From NCBI RefSeq assembly GCF_000317245.1, contig NZ_AJLJ01000061.1:1-64000 (forward strand): DNA of 64,000 nucleotides, read 5' to 3'. The stretch comes from Fischerella muscicola SAG 1427-1 = PCC 73103 (GTDB lineage: Bacteria > Cyanobacteriota > Cyanobacteriia > Cyanobacteriales > Nostocaceae). The position numbers were made by a program, and so were the translations under genes. Below are positions 55,284 to 63,922 of this stretch, in pieces; positions within the stretch are counted from its first letter, which is position 1; each line of letters begins with the position of its first letter. The notes beneath the pieces were generated by a model that saw nothing but the letters and a program-made list of their open reading frames with translations, searched no databases and was not told where the DNA came from.

Positions 55284-55396
55284 TAATTTTGGATTTTGGA
55301 TTTTAGATTGGGTAAACCTGTCTAAAATCATAAATCTTGGAACTTACAAGTAGTTCAATAATCCAAAATCTAAAATCTAAAATCTAAAATTGAAAT
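55284..55396. repeat. AAAATCT heptamer repeats between der and ecfT
   Basis: The left part has the complement (ATTTTGGATTTTAGATT) and the right part AAAATCT repeated at least three times (about 55364-55390), so they could pair. A further site (about 62417-62474) shows the same pattern. Confidence 0.75.
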
Positions 55397-56356
55397 ATGG
55401 ATTTACTGCGATCGCTACCAATAGGTCTTTATCTAGAACAACCGCAAACTTGGTTACATAAACTTGACCCACGTGTCAAGTTTATCTGGTTGATGAGTTT
55501 TCTTACAACCTACATTTTTGCTAACAACTTTTGGCGGTTGTTACTGGTAGCATTGTTGATTCTTGCTACCTTAATTGCCAGAATTCCCAAGCGAGTTTGG
55601 CAGCAGCAGATGGGTTGGTTGTTAATGCTATGCTTTTTTGTGTTAGTGATTGCTGCTATTAGTCCTGATGGTTTGGGTATCAGCTATCAACCACGCCTAC
55701 CAACTAACGATTTAATTTTAACTGAGCAACCAAATCCTACTACTTCTGTTACTCAAGCTCCAACTACAACTCCAACTCCAACCAATAAAACTTTACCCAC
55801 TCAAAAGCAACAAAAATATAGTTACGTACTATTTGAAAAAGGCGCAATCAAAGTAACTCGTCGTTCTTTAGATTTAGCAATTAGCTTAAGTACAATATTA
55901 TTTACTGTTATTTATAGTACTAATTTATATCTACTAACAACCGCACCAGAAGAAATCACAGCCGCTCTCGAAAACTTAATGCAACCGCTACAAAGGTTTA
56001 ATATACCTGTAACTGAAATCACATTAATGTTGACTTTATCGTTACGATTTATACCTTTGGTTTTAGAAGAAATACAGAATTTAGTTCGCTCTGTCATGAC
56101 AAGAGCAATAAATTGGAAAAAATTGGGATTCAAAGGAGCCATCAAAGTTTGGATGTTAGTAGCAGAGAGGCTTTTGGAAAATTTACTACTAAGAGCAGAA
56201 CAAATGGCAAATGCAATGATGGTAAGAGGTTTTACCAGTCCCAATGAACATCGAGTCCAATGGCACGATCTACGCCTCAAAAGACTTGACTGGCTAGCTA
56301 TTGCAGCTTTAATTATTTTTTGGGGAGTGCGGTTGGCGATCGGTACTGAGATTTAG
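55397..56356 (+). CDS. ecfT: Energy-coupling factor transmembrane protein EcfT (CbiQ-like)
   Basis: A 319-aa membrane protein of ECF vitamin/metal transporters. Several membrane helices (FIWLMSFLTTYIFANNFWRL, QMGWLLMLCFFVLVIAAISP, LDLAISLSTILFTVIYSTNL) and the conserved cytoplasmic coupling motifs MTRAINWKKLGFKGA and AEQMANAMMVRGF (A-x-x-x-RG-type). A 50-residue Thr/Pro-rich loop (about 105-150) interrupts the usual length. No ATPase or S component lies beside it, so it probably serves a shared transporter. Confidence 0.85.
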   Translation: MDLLRSLPIGLYLEQPQTWLHKLDPRVKFIWLMSFLTTYIFANNFWRLLLVALLILATLIARIPKRVWQQQMGWLLMLCFFVLVIAAISPDGLGISYQPRLPTNDLILTEQPNPTTSVTQAPTTTPTPTNKTLPTQKQQKYSYVLFEKGAIKVTRRSLDLAISLSTILFTVIYSTNLYLLTTAPEEITAALENLMQPLQRFNIPVTEITLMLTLSLRFIPLVLEEIQNLVRSVMTRAINWKKLGFKGAIKVWMLVAERLLENLLLRAEQMANAMMVRGFTSPNEHRVQWHDLRLKRLDWLAIAALIIFWGVRLAIGTEI

Positions 56357-56410
56357 TGGAGTCGGGAGACTTAATCAATTGAAAATTAAAAATTATGCCC
56401 AATGACTATT

Positions 56411-56590
56411 GTACAGACGCGTAGACGCTCGTAACGAGGCGAATAAAAGAAAAAGAGGGGAGGCTTCTATTAGAGATCCAATTGGCCCACAGATTAATCA
56501 GGGGGCTTTAAGCCTCCCCTCTTTTTCCCAAGCCAAATGCGGTAAGAGCGGCTTCAAGGTAAGAGTAGAATCACGTTTCTACTAATGACA
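56411..56590. repeat. Nested palindromic repeats downstream of ecfT
   Basis: The outer repeat (GACGCGTAGACGCTCGTAA at the left, GAGCGGCTTCAAGGTAAGAG at the right) matches the uninterrupted copy at 25624-25679. A 111-bp block (56435-56545) is inserted into it, with GTAA on both sides and an 18-bp perfect inverted repeat (GAAAAAGAGGGGAGGCTT / AAGCCTCCCCTCTTTTTC). The block may double as a terminator. This covers most of the 56357-56693 gap. Confidence 0.75.
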
Positions 56591-56693
56591 AATGACAAAT
56601 GACAAATTATCTTGCTTAGGAATGACCTGAAAATTCAGCAAAAAAGGCAAAATAACGAGACAGATAGGCTGTCGTGCTGGATTCCCTTACCTT

Positions 56694-57812
56694 ATGAAAA
56701 TTAATTGGGTTCACTTTTATGTGGAAGATGCCAAAGCTTGGCGTGATTGGTTTGTCAGTCATCTTGGTTTTCAAACCGTTGAAAGTTCGACACTCTTAAC
56801 CCCCTTTATACATATAGACAACGAGAGTAGTTTTCACACCTGTACAGAAGCAGTGAAAAGTGGTTCTGTTTGCTTTTTGTTATCTTCACCACTATTACCT
56901 ATCAGTCCAGTGGCAGATTTTCTCTGTCAACATCCTCCCGGTGTAGCAGATATTGCTTTTGCCATTGAAGATGTAGAAGCAGCGATCGCCCGCGCTCAAG
57001 CATACGGTGCTAAAGTTTTACAACCCATCCAACATCATCAACAAGAAGACAGATACATTAAGTGGAGCAAAATAGCTGCTTGGGGTTCTGTGACACATAC
57101 GTTGATCGAAAGAGGTTCTTTAACTAATGCAGTTTCGCAAGACGCAGAGAATAGCGAAAAATTATTCTCCGCGTCCCCGCGTCCCCACTTCCCCACCTCC
57201 CCTTCAATCACCGCCATAGATCATGTTGTCCTCAATGTCGCAATGGGTGATCTAGAGCGTGCAGTAACGTGGTATGAAAAAATTCTTGATTTTCAACCCC
57301 AGCAGACATTTAAAATTCAAACCGATCGCTCGTCTTTGTCTAGCCAAGTGATGGTTTCTCGTTGCGGCAATGTACAATTACCCATTAACGAACCAACTTC
57401 AGCTAATTCCCAAATTCAAGAATTTCTAAATGTCAATCAAGGGCCAGGAATTCAACATATTGCTTTACGTACTGTGAATATTGTGAGTGCGATCGCTCAA
57501 TTTCGTGCTTGTGGTTTATCTTTGCTCTCAGTTCCCCAAACTTATTATTCCCAGCTCAAACAACGTCCAGAACTTCCCCTGACTGATGAGGAATTAGAAG
57601 CGATCGCTCAACAAGAAATTTTGGTGGACTGGAACCCACAGACTCCCCATGCTTTACTCCTACAAATTTTCACTCAGCCTATCTTTGAACAGCCAACTTT
57701 TTTCTTTGAATTTATAGAACGTCGTCACCAAGCTCAAGGTTTCGGTGAAGGTAATTTTCAAGCTTTATTTGAAGCCATAGAACGAGAACAAATGAAACGA
57801 GGTGTTTGTTAG
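56694..57812 (+). CDS. hppD: 4-hydroxyphenylpyruvate dioxygenase
   Basis: Non-haem iron enzyme converting 4-hydroxyphenylpyruvate to homogentisate, for tocopherol and plastoquinone-related pathways. It consists of two vicinal-oxygen-chelate halves. Fe ligands are His177 (IDHVVLN), His255 (GIQHIALRT) and Glu339 (FFFEFIERR). FGEGNFQALFEAIEREQ is the typical C-terminal helix. Residues about 149-173 (SQDAENSEKLFSASPRPHFP) are a low-complexity insert encoded by a GACGC-type palindromic repeat (57141-57202) between the two halves, and the reading frame is kept. Length 372 aa. Confidence 0.93.
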   Translation: MKINWVHFYVEDAKAWRDWFVSHLGFQTVESSTLLTPFIHIDNESSFHTCTEAVKSGSVCFLLSSPLLPISPVADFLCQHPPGVADIAFAIEDVEAAIARAQAYGAKVLQPIQHHQQEDRYIKWSKIAAWGSVTHTLIERGSLTNAVSQDAENSEKLFSASPRPHFPTSPSITAIDHVVLNVAMGDLERAVTWYEKILDFQPQQTFKIQTDRSSLSSQVMVSRCGNVQLPINEPTSANSQIQEFLNVNQGPGIQHIALRTVNIVSAIAQFRACGLSLLSVPQTYYSQLKQRPELPLTDEELEAIAQQEILVDWNPQTPHALLLQIFTQPIFEQPTFFFEFIERRHQAQGFGEGNFQALFEAIEREQMKRGVC

Positions 57813-58058
57813 GGAGTAGACAGTAGAGGGTAGTAGTCGGTGATTTTACTTTGGTATCAAGTATCTTTATGGGTTATTAATCCTTTATAGAAGCAAGAAA
57901 CCGGAATCGGGGCTATGTTTGATACAAGACCCCTAAAATGACCCAATACTATTATAGTCCAAGGCTAAACTCCTTGGAAACTCTACACTATTTAAATACA
58001 GTAAAGGCTTTTGTAGAAGCCATTTGTTGCTCCTCTAGTCGTTTCTGAGGACAGACAG

Positions 58059-58334
58059 ATGGCGATTAGAATCAAAGCCATACGTGAGGAATTTGAAGCA
58101 GCTTGTACTGATGGCTGCGTCTACGGATATCTGAGAGGTAAGCGTGGTCTTTATGTCTATGCAGAGTTAGGATCAGAAAAAGAATACATTCCATCACCAA
58201 ATGACGAACCAATGACGGAATACAGAATTTTTGTCAGTTGTAATGCTTATTTTGCTAAAACTAAAGACCAATTAGCAAATGGAGAGTTTGAAGCAGAATA
58301 TTTGCCTGATGTAACAGTAATTATTTACTGCTAG
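58059..58334 (+). CDS. Small hypothetical protein
   Basis: A 91-aa protein with beta-rich, charged sequence (CVYGYLRGKRGLYVYAELGS, EYRIFVSCNAYFAKTKDQLA). No known family was recognised. Good coding look and a normal ATG, but no strong ribosome site. Its 3' end overlaps the convergent small gene on the other strand by 14 bp. Confidence 0.5.
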   Translation: MAIRIKAIREEFEAACTDGCVYGYLRGKRGLYVYAELGSEKEYIPSPNDEPMTEYRIFVSCNAYFAKTKDQLANGEFEAEYLPDVTVIIYC

Positions 58335-58479
58335 TAAAAGTTACAACACTATCTGTAAGAGGTCTACGCAGTTTTTTGCGGCGAGTCTCAATGTGCTTCT
58401 GATTTTCGTATAGGTAATCTTCTAAGTCTTCTAGACTGACCTCTACAGTTTCTCCGCCTTTTAAATAAACACTAGGCAT
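58321..58479 (-). CDS. Small charged protein (52 aa)
   Basis: Minus-strand frame from ATG at 58479 to TAA at 58321. The protein is MPSVYLKGGETVEVSLEDLE then DYLYENQKHIETRRKKLRRP and LTDSVVTFTSSK. GGAG lies 8 bases before the ATG, a good ribosome site. It has an acidic middle (SLEDLEDYLYEN) and a basic tail (RRKKLRR). No family was recognised with certainty. It overlaps the end of the gene at 58059-58334. Confidence 0.6.
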   Translation of the reverse strand: MPSVYLKGGETVEVSLEDLEDYLYENQKHIETRRKKLRRPLTDSVVTFTSSK

Positions 58480-58712
58480 ACTATATCTCCAATTGCCTTT
58501 TTTCTATTTTATTCATCTTTCTGTGTTGCCGCAAGAAAGTACTCAATACTAACTACGGTAACGGCTTTGTATTTAGTCTGTAGCTTCACAAGTTGCTCGC
58601 AAATCTACATCTGATTAGTAATCCAAAACTCATTCATAAAATATTTAAAACTCAAACACGGTTAAATCTGGGCTAGTGTAAGAGTAAATTTAAGTATTAT
58701 TTTTTTAACAAA

Positions 58713-59417
58713 ATGTTAAGACTTATTACAGACTTTGACGGCCCAATTATGGATGTTTCAGAACGATACTACCGTGTGTATCAGTTCTGTTTACAGGAGA
58801 TCCACCGTCCGTCTCAACAAGTAAAAGAACTTTCAAAAGCAGAATTTTGGCAAATGAAGCGATCGCGCATTAGCGAAACCCAAATCGCTATGGCTTCTGG
58901 TTTAGATGAATTACAAGCACAAGAGTTTTCCAAACTGCGGCGAAATACGGTACATACAGAACCTTATTTTCAGTATGATCGCCTAGCAGTTGGTGCTGTG
59001 GATACTTTGTTAAAACTTCAAGAAGCTGGCGTTGATTTAGCGGTTATGACTATGCGCCGAGTCAGAGAGCTAGATTATGCTTTCCAACAGTATAATTTAA
59101 GTAAATTTTTCCCAGAGAATCGCTGTTATTGTCTGAGTAATGACTATGTAAAAACCCGTGACATTGATGATAAACCTTTATTAATGGCACGAGCACTAAA
59201 AGAACTGCCAGCCGCTACAGATACATGGATGGTAGGAGATACAGAAGCTGATATTACTGCTGCTAAAAAGCATGGTATCAAGGCAATTGCTGTAGAGAGT
59301 GGTATCCGCGATCGCACCCAACTGGAATTTTATCAGCCAGATTTCATTGTTAAGAACTTCAGTGCAGCTGTTGATTTAGTTTTAGAGCAAGCTTTACAAC
59401 CAACAGGAACTAGGTAA
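58713..59417 (+). CDS. HAD-family hydrolase
   Basis: A 234-aa haloacid dehalogenase-type phosphatase. Motif I is DFDGPIMD (Asp7, Asp9), motif II is MTMRR near residue 110, motif III Lys region and motif IV MVGDTEADITAAKKHG near 171. The cap is helical. Likely a phosphoglycolate-phosphatase-like or nucleotidase activity; the substrate is unknown. AT-rich upstream; convergent with the CPP1-like gene. Confidence 0.8.
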   Translation: MLRLITDFDGPIMDVSERYYRVYQFCLQEIHRPSQQVKELSKAEFWQMKRSRISETQIAMASGLDELQAQEFSKLRRNTVHTEPYFQYDRLAVGAVDTLLKLQEAGVDLAVMTMRRVRELDYAFQQYNLSKFFPENRCYCLSNDYVKTRDIDDKPLLMARALKELPAATDTWMVGDTEADITAAKKHGIKAIAVESGIRDRTQLEFYQPDFIVKNFSAAVDLVLEQALQPTGTR

Positions 59418-59448
59418 TTGGTAGTTAATTGGTTCTGTGTTAAAGGTT

Positions 59449-59494
59449 AAAGGAGTTTTGTGATCATCATTTGACCATTCTCCTTTTTCCTTTT
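59449..59494. terminator. Possible bidirectional terminator
   Basis: AAAGGAG / CTCCTTT arms with a 24-base loop are followed by TTCCTTTT, in the gap between the convergent HAD and CPP1-like genes. Confidence 0.35.
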
Positions 59495-59509
59495 CTCTTT
59501 TTCGGGTTA

Positions 59510-60139
59510 TTACTTAAGGAAACTACTAATCAACCACAATAAGACAAAAGTTACCACCGTTGAAAACTGATTTGGTGTCAAATTAAGAAACTGTTGTATT
59601 TGTGGCAATACCAAATTAGCAACTATTCCTCCAGCTATCAAACCAGTAATTAGACCAATTAAAATAAATAAAACTGCTCGACCAAATTTACCTTCTTTAC
59701 GATTGATGAAGTAAATACTAATACCTACGCCAACCACTAACGCCATCTGTAAAACTTGATCGCCTCCACCTGGGTAAAACACACTTATGGCACTTAAACC
59801 CAAATACCAAGCACCAGGTAAAATCACATCTGCTGGTGTTGGTTTATCCAGAAACTTTTGCACCCATACAGGCGACTTTTCACGAGGCGTGGGAGTTTCT
59901 TTAGGAGGTGCTTGGACAAGGCGTTCTGGAAATCGGATGCGTTCTGGTACTTTAATCTTTCCTTCTTGGCGCATCCGCAAGCGATCCATCAAAATCGCAT
60001 CGTAAGCTGTTTCGATTATTTCTAGACGCTTGCTGTCGCCGCTATGTTGCTGCAAGAGGCGATTACGAACATCTTGAATTTCATCGAAGCTAGCTTCTTC
60101 AGATACCCCAAGTTTTTCGTAGGGACTTTGCTCGCTCAT
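59510..60139 (-). CDS. CPP1-like membrane J-domain-related protein
   Basis: A 209-aa cyanobacterial homologue of plastid CPP1, a chaperone-like protein for protochlorophyllide oxidoreductase. The start is the ATG at 60139 (MSEQSPYEKLGVSEEASFDE); the frame above it opens with TTG. Residues 1-60 resemble a degenerate J-domain (no HPD). The C-terminal part has 3-4 membrane helices (AWYLGLSAISVFYPGG, LQMALVVGVGISIYF, VLFILIGLITGLIAGGIVA, TVVTFVLLWLISSF). It is probably in the thylakoid or plasma membrane. Confidence 0.82.
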   Translation of the reverse strand: MSEQSPYEKLGVSEEASFDEIQDVRNRLLQQHSGDSKRLEIIETAYDAILMDRLRMRQEGKIKVPERIRFPERLVQAPPKETPTPREKSPVWVQKFLDKPTPADVILPGAWYLGLSAISVFYPGGGDQVLQMALVVGVGISIYFINRKEGKFGRAVLFILIGLITGLIAGGIVANLVLPQIQQFLNLTPNQFSTVVTFVLLWLISSFLK

Positions 60140-60823
60140 GGTGAGTTTGTTTGGTTTAGCCTTACTCGGCAGCAATCTTTATTTACAAAAAAATAACTTG
60201 AGATTTTATTTCGGTCGAAACCGTTGTTTCGGTCGATTTATTATATATCATACCTGAATCGTAGCACGTGTAGGCAGAATCGACCTGGTACTTTTAACTA
60301 TAGACACTTTAACATATTGTTATAACTCCGTGTATCCCCTCATGTCGTTCACAAATTCTAGCTCTACTCTAGAATTTGAGTTAAAAATACCTACAGACCT
60401 TTATTTTATGAAAAAAATACCTTTTCCTTTTCCAATTTGGTTGTTGACTGTACCTTGATTAAGTTTTAATTAGGAAGCCTTGCATTCCCTTTGACCATAA
60501 AGCCGCATATAGATTTAAAATTATTAGCGTTGAAATTACTAAGTAACAAGGATATAAAAGTATCTTAGGTTACTTAATGTTGCGGCTAACGTAAGAGCAT
60601 CTACTTGTAACAACCAAGGTTAACAACTATTAGCCTAAAACAGTTCAGGGTGGCATGATAATTTAAAATTCGCACTCTAGTAGTCGAAAATCCTGATTAA
60701 ACTAATATCTGGATCATTCAGGAAATTTGTGCCTTAGCCTTGTAGATTTTATTTTGTCCTCAGCAGGAAACGCGTTTTTAACGCAACCTGTATGTTTATC
60801 CTAATAAATTTTTGTGTAAAGTG
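60140..60823. other. Long gap upstream of the response-regulator gene
   Basis: AT-rich non-coding stretch of about 680 bp. TTTCGGTCGA is repeated (about 60211 and 60229), and AAACGCGTTTTTAACGC occurs near 60769. It should contain promoters of the CPP1-like and regulator genes. No gene or RNA was recognised. Confidence 0.4.
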
Positions 60824-61549
60824 ATGGTCATGGCTCCCGCCAAGATTCTTGTAGTTGATGACGACCCTGCGGTACGGAATTTAATCCAACGCTTTTTGAT
60901 GAAGCAGAACTATCAGGTGGAGGCTGCTGAAGATGGTAAGACTGCTCTAGCTCTGTTTGAGCAATTTAATCCAGATTTGGTCATTTTGGATGTTAATTTA
61001 CCAGATGTGATCGGCTTCAACCTTTGTCAAGAAATGCAAAGCCGCAATGGCGTTTTTGTTCTGATGTTAACCAGCCGTGCAGATGAAGCTGACAAGATTC
61101 GCGGCTTTTCCAAAGGTGCTGATGACTATCTCACCAAACCATTTGGTTTGGGAGAACTTGAAGTCAGAGTAGCAGCTATTTTGCGGCGTCAACGGGTTGT
61201 AACCACAGCAGAACAGAAACGTCTAATCTTTGAAAAGTTGATGATCGATCCGGTACGGCGAGAGGTAACACTCAATCATGAACCAGTACCCTTAACCGCC
61301 TTGGAATTTGACTTGTTGCATTTTTTAGCTAGTCATCCAGGTCGAGTTTGGCGAAGAGCTGAACTAATCCAAGAAGTTTGGGATTATGAATACGTCGGCG
61401 ACCAACGAGTTGTGGATGTACACATAGGTCAAATTCGCAAGAAAATAGAAGTTGATGCTAGCCAGCCAGCATTAATTCAGACCGTACGTGGTGTTGGCTA
61501 CAAATTTGAATGTCCTCCTCAATCTCAGCAGCCAGACAAACCACAGTAG
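60824..61549 (+). CDS. OmpR/PhoB-family response regulator
   Basis: A 241-aa two-component regulator. Receiver domain: DDDP (acidic pocket, about residue 12), phospho-acceptor Asp56 (LVILDVNLPD), MLTSRAD and the switch Lys in LTKPFG. The DNA-binding winged helix has LTALEFDLLHFLASHPGRVW, then VGDQRVVDVHIGQIRKKIE and TVRGVGYKFE. I use the ATG at 60824; a TTG at 60812 and an ATG at 60830 are alternatives. No histidine kinase lies next to it. It is similar to but not clearly RpaA or RpaB. Confidence 0.88.
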   Translation: MVMAPAKILVVDDDPAVRNLIQRFLMKQNYQVEAAEDGKTALALFEQFNPDLVILDVNLPDVIGFNLCQEMQSRNGVFVLMLTSRADEADKIRGFSKGADDYLTKPFGLGELEVRVAAILRRQRVVTTAEQKRLIFEKLMIDPVRREVTLNHEPVPLTALEFDLLHFLASHPGRVWRRAELIQEVWDYEYVGDQRVVDVHIGQIRKKIEVDASQPALIQTVRGVGYKFECPPQSQQPDKPQ

Positions 61550-62090
61550 TCAATGGTCATTAGTAGAGACGCGAGGAACATCGCGTCTGTACAAGAAATT
61601 GGTTATTGGTCATTGATTAATATTTACTATTTGTTACAAATGACTAATGACAAAGACAAATAAAAATTTTGAGCGGCTTGCGCCGCTCGATACTTTAATT
61701 TATTTAAACTTCCGGTAGATAGCTATATCCAAGTACAGTAGACGATATTTTTGTGATCAGCACTTGAATTTACTGATATTTACAAAGCTGTAATCAAAGA
61801 GTTCGCTAAGATTAGTTTTGCTTAATCTCGGTTTTAATGTTCAGTAGTTGCGCGACCTAGAGCAACTACTCGAAATGTCATAGCAATTTTGCTTGATTTT
61901 TTGATTTTGATGCTTATCCTAAACCAATGGCCGCTTCATGTTCACAAAAATTTGGTTACTTAGGATAGTAAGTGTTAAATGTGATGCTAAAGTGCATAGT
62001 CCCCTTAATTGCACTACTAATCGAAACACCCATGAGCAATATGTCTACTAAATTAGCTTTTAGGCATAATTTAGTACACAGTAATGGTAT
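61550..62090. other. Repeat-bearing gap
   Basis: Contains the palindrome AGTAGAGACGCGAGGAACAT (61562-61592 family), a 7-bp perfect hairpin GAGCGGC/GCCGCTC at 61671-61688 and AT-rich sequence. The hairpin may terminate the regulator gene, although a T-run is missing. No gene was recognised. Confidence 0.5.
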
Positions 62091-62288
62091 TTAGCTGTGA
62101 TGAAATAAGGTTTCCAAGTATACACGAGCAGCACGGCGATCGCTATCTCCATTTTGGAGTAAAAATAATGACAGCGCCGCCGTTAAGACCCGGTTTTGAT
62201 CCCAATCGGGATGCTTTTCTAAATAGGTTTTGAGAGATTCGTGTAGTGTTTCAGGAATTTCTGTAAACATACTAACAGTTGTATTCAT
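62091..62288 (-). CDS. DUF2811-domain protein
   Basis: A 65-aa protein (MNTTVSMFTEIPETLHESLK, then KHPDWDQNRVLTAALSLFLL, ending VYLETLFHHS). The start is the ATG at 62288, with a perfect AAGGAG nine bases upstream; the longer frame is not used. The family is small and cyanobacteria-specific. Its N-terminal part resembles antitoxin-type or ribbon-helix-helix chains but the function is unknown. Confidence 0.75.
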   Translation of the reverse strand: MNTTVSMFTEIPETLHESLKTYLEKHPDWDQNRVLTAALSLFLLQNGDSDRRAARVYLETLFHHS

Positions 62289-62980
62289 GAGGTTTTTCTC
62301 CTTGGCGGTGTCCATTGACTAGGAAATCTTGCTTTGAGTTATAGCCACAGGATGAGAGTGTGTAGTCCCTTTCTTTGCCTGCCAACAATTCTGTAGTAAG
62401 GTCAATCAATTTTGGACTTTAGATTTGCGATTTTAGATTGACTAATCAAAAAATCCAAGATCCGAAATCTAAAATTGGCACGGTCAATCATCATTTCACA
62501 CAGACATCAGAGCAGACTAAAAAGGTAAGCCGCATCATTTTGCGTCAAAAGGGGGTGGGGTTGTCAATGCTGCGAAATATTAAGAACCAGTTTATGAAAA
62601 ATACATACTTACGAAAGTATAGGGCTTACAAGCCTTTTTTGTAACATTTCTTAACTTAAACTCAGTCTTAAATATCTCTGACAGTTGTGAACAAACAATC
62701 CCCACCTCAAGGGTCAAAAGCCGATATCATCGTAGAGCATCTGTGGAAAACTAGGAAATAGCCTGTGGAAACTCTGTGGAATCAGTGAGGAAAATTTTCG
62801 AGAATAATAAGAATTACAAAAAGATTAGATTACTTTATTTCATTGATTAGCTTTTAGTAATCGTTAATCAGCACAATTAAGCTATAAGGATTTTTACTAC
62901 CCTTACAGCCCTACACGTTCAAAGTTCAAAATTTATTTTTAAATCAGCGAAGCGTTTATAGCCGTATAAATACAGAGAAA
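62289..62980. other. Gap with repeats and a terminator-like hairpin
   Basis: A heptamer-type repeat pair (ATTTTAGATT near 62430, AAATCTAAAATT near 62463) and a small hairpin pair at about 62600-62640 (ATACTTACGAAAGTAT, then GGCTTACAAGCC followed by TTTTTT) suggest the end of a short transcript. An open frame over 62438-62644 is not convincing as a protein. The remaining sequence to hisIE is AT-rich. Confidence 0.45.
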
Positions 62981-63631
62981 TTAGCGCCGACGTTCCTGTA
63001 ACTTGCGATACACTGATTTCAAGTCAACTTGATGGTGAGCAAGAGCGACAAGAGTATGGTAAAACAAATCTGCAACCTCTGATGCGATCGCATCGTGATC
63101 ATCATCCTTAAACGCCATGACGACCTCTGCGCTTTCCTCGCCAATTTTTTTCAAAATCTTGTTATCACCACCAGCCAATAATTTACAAGTGTATGAACTT
63201 TCCTGGGGTTGATCACGGCGATCACAAATCACAGCAAATACTTGTGATAAAGTATCAGCAGGTGGTGGAGTGATATTTCCTTCTACCTGATGAAAACAAC
63301 TGCGCTCGCCAGTATGGCAGGCAATATCTCCTACCTGCTCAACTCCAATAAGTAATGCATCACTATCACAGTCGTAACGAAGACTTTGTACTTTCTGAAT
63401 GTGGCCAGAAGTCTCTCCCTTGTGCCATAACTCCTCACGGGAACGACTCCAAAACCAAGTTTCTCTTGTTTCTAAAGTTTTCTGTAGGGACTCCCGATTC
63501 ATCCACGCCATCATCAAAACAGTACCATCGAGATAGTCTTGGACAATAGCCGGGACAAGGCCGTGATCGTCGTAGCGAATTTGATCAACAGGGATGACTT
63601 GGTGTTGAGAATTGCTCGCAGAAAAAAACAT
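62981..63631 (-). CDS. hisIE: Bifunctional phosphoribosyl-AMP cyclohydrolase / phosphoribosyl-ATP pyrophosphatase
   Basis: Catalyses steps 2 and 3 of histidine biosynthesis. HisI part (about 10-115): [60 protein letters not shown]. HisE part (about 130-216): [40 protein letters not shown]. The fusion is normal in cyanobacteria. The length of 216 aa fits. Confidence 0.95.
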   Translation of the reverse strand: MFFSASNSQHQVIPVDQIRYDDHGLVPAIVQDYLDGTVLMMAWMNRESLQKTLETRETWFWSRSREELWHKGETSGHIQKVQSLRYDCDSDALLIGVEQVGDIACHTGERSCFHQVEGNITPPPADTLSQVFAVICDRRDQPQESSYTCKLLAGGDNKILKKIGEESAEVVMAFKDDDHDAIASEVADLFYHTLVALAHHQVDLKSVYRKLQERRR

Positions 63632-63733
63632 ACCAGGTGCTTCAAAAAAAGCGAGAATGATTCATGGGTTCACGATACCATTCTAAAGAGGGCAACTGGC
63701 ACTTTTTGTCTGAAGATTTTTTCTATCCAGACG

Positions 63734-63922
63734 TTAGATAACATAACTTTTATGCATAGCAGATTGCATTTTAACAGCACTTAAAGCGACTTGATGAGCC
63801 TTTGTAGCTTCACCATACCAATGAATTGCCGAATTATAAGCTGCTCGGTAAACATCTTGGTATGCCTCGGATAAGCGAGTGCGAATCTCTACAGGCAAGT
63901 CTTGATTGGACTTGTATAACAT
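63734..63922 (-). CDS. ChaB-like protein
   Basis: A 62-aa small helical protein (MLYKSNQDLPVEIRTRLSEA, then YQDVYRAAYNSAIHWYGEAT). The pattern LP-x-E-I/L-x3-L then AxxxYRxAYNxA resembles the ChaB family, small proteins of uncertain function first linked to cation transport. The ATG at 63922 is the first in frame. Confidence 0.65.
   Translation of the reverse strand: MLYKSNQDLPVEIRTRLSEAYQDVYRAAYNSAIHWYGEATKAHQVALSAVKMQSAMHKSYVI

Noticed and set aside
62438..62644. Plus-strand 68-codon frame
   Set aside because: Starts inside heptamer repeats and ends in a hairpin; no ribosome site or homology, more likely non-coding RNA if anything.
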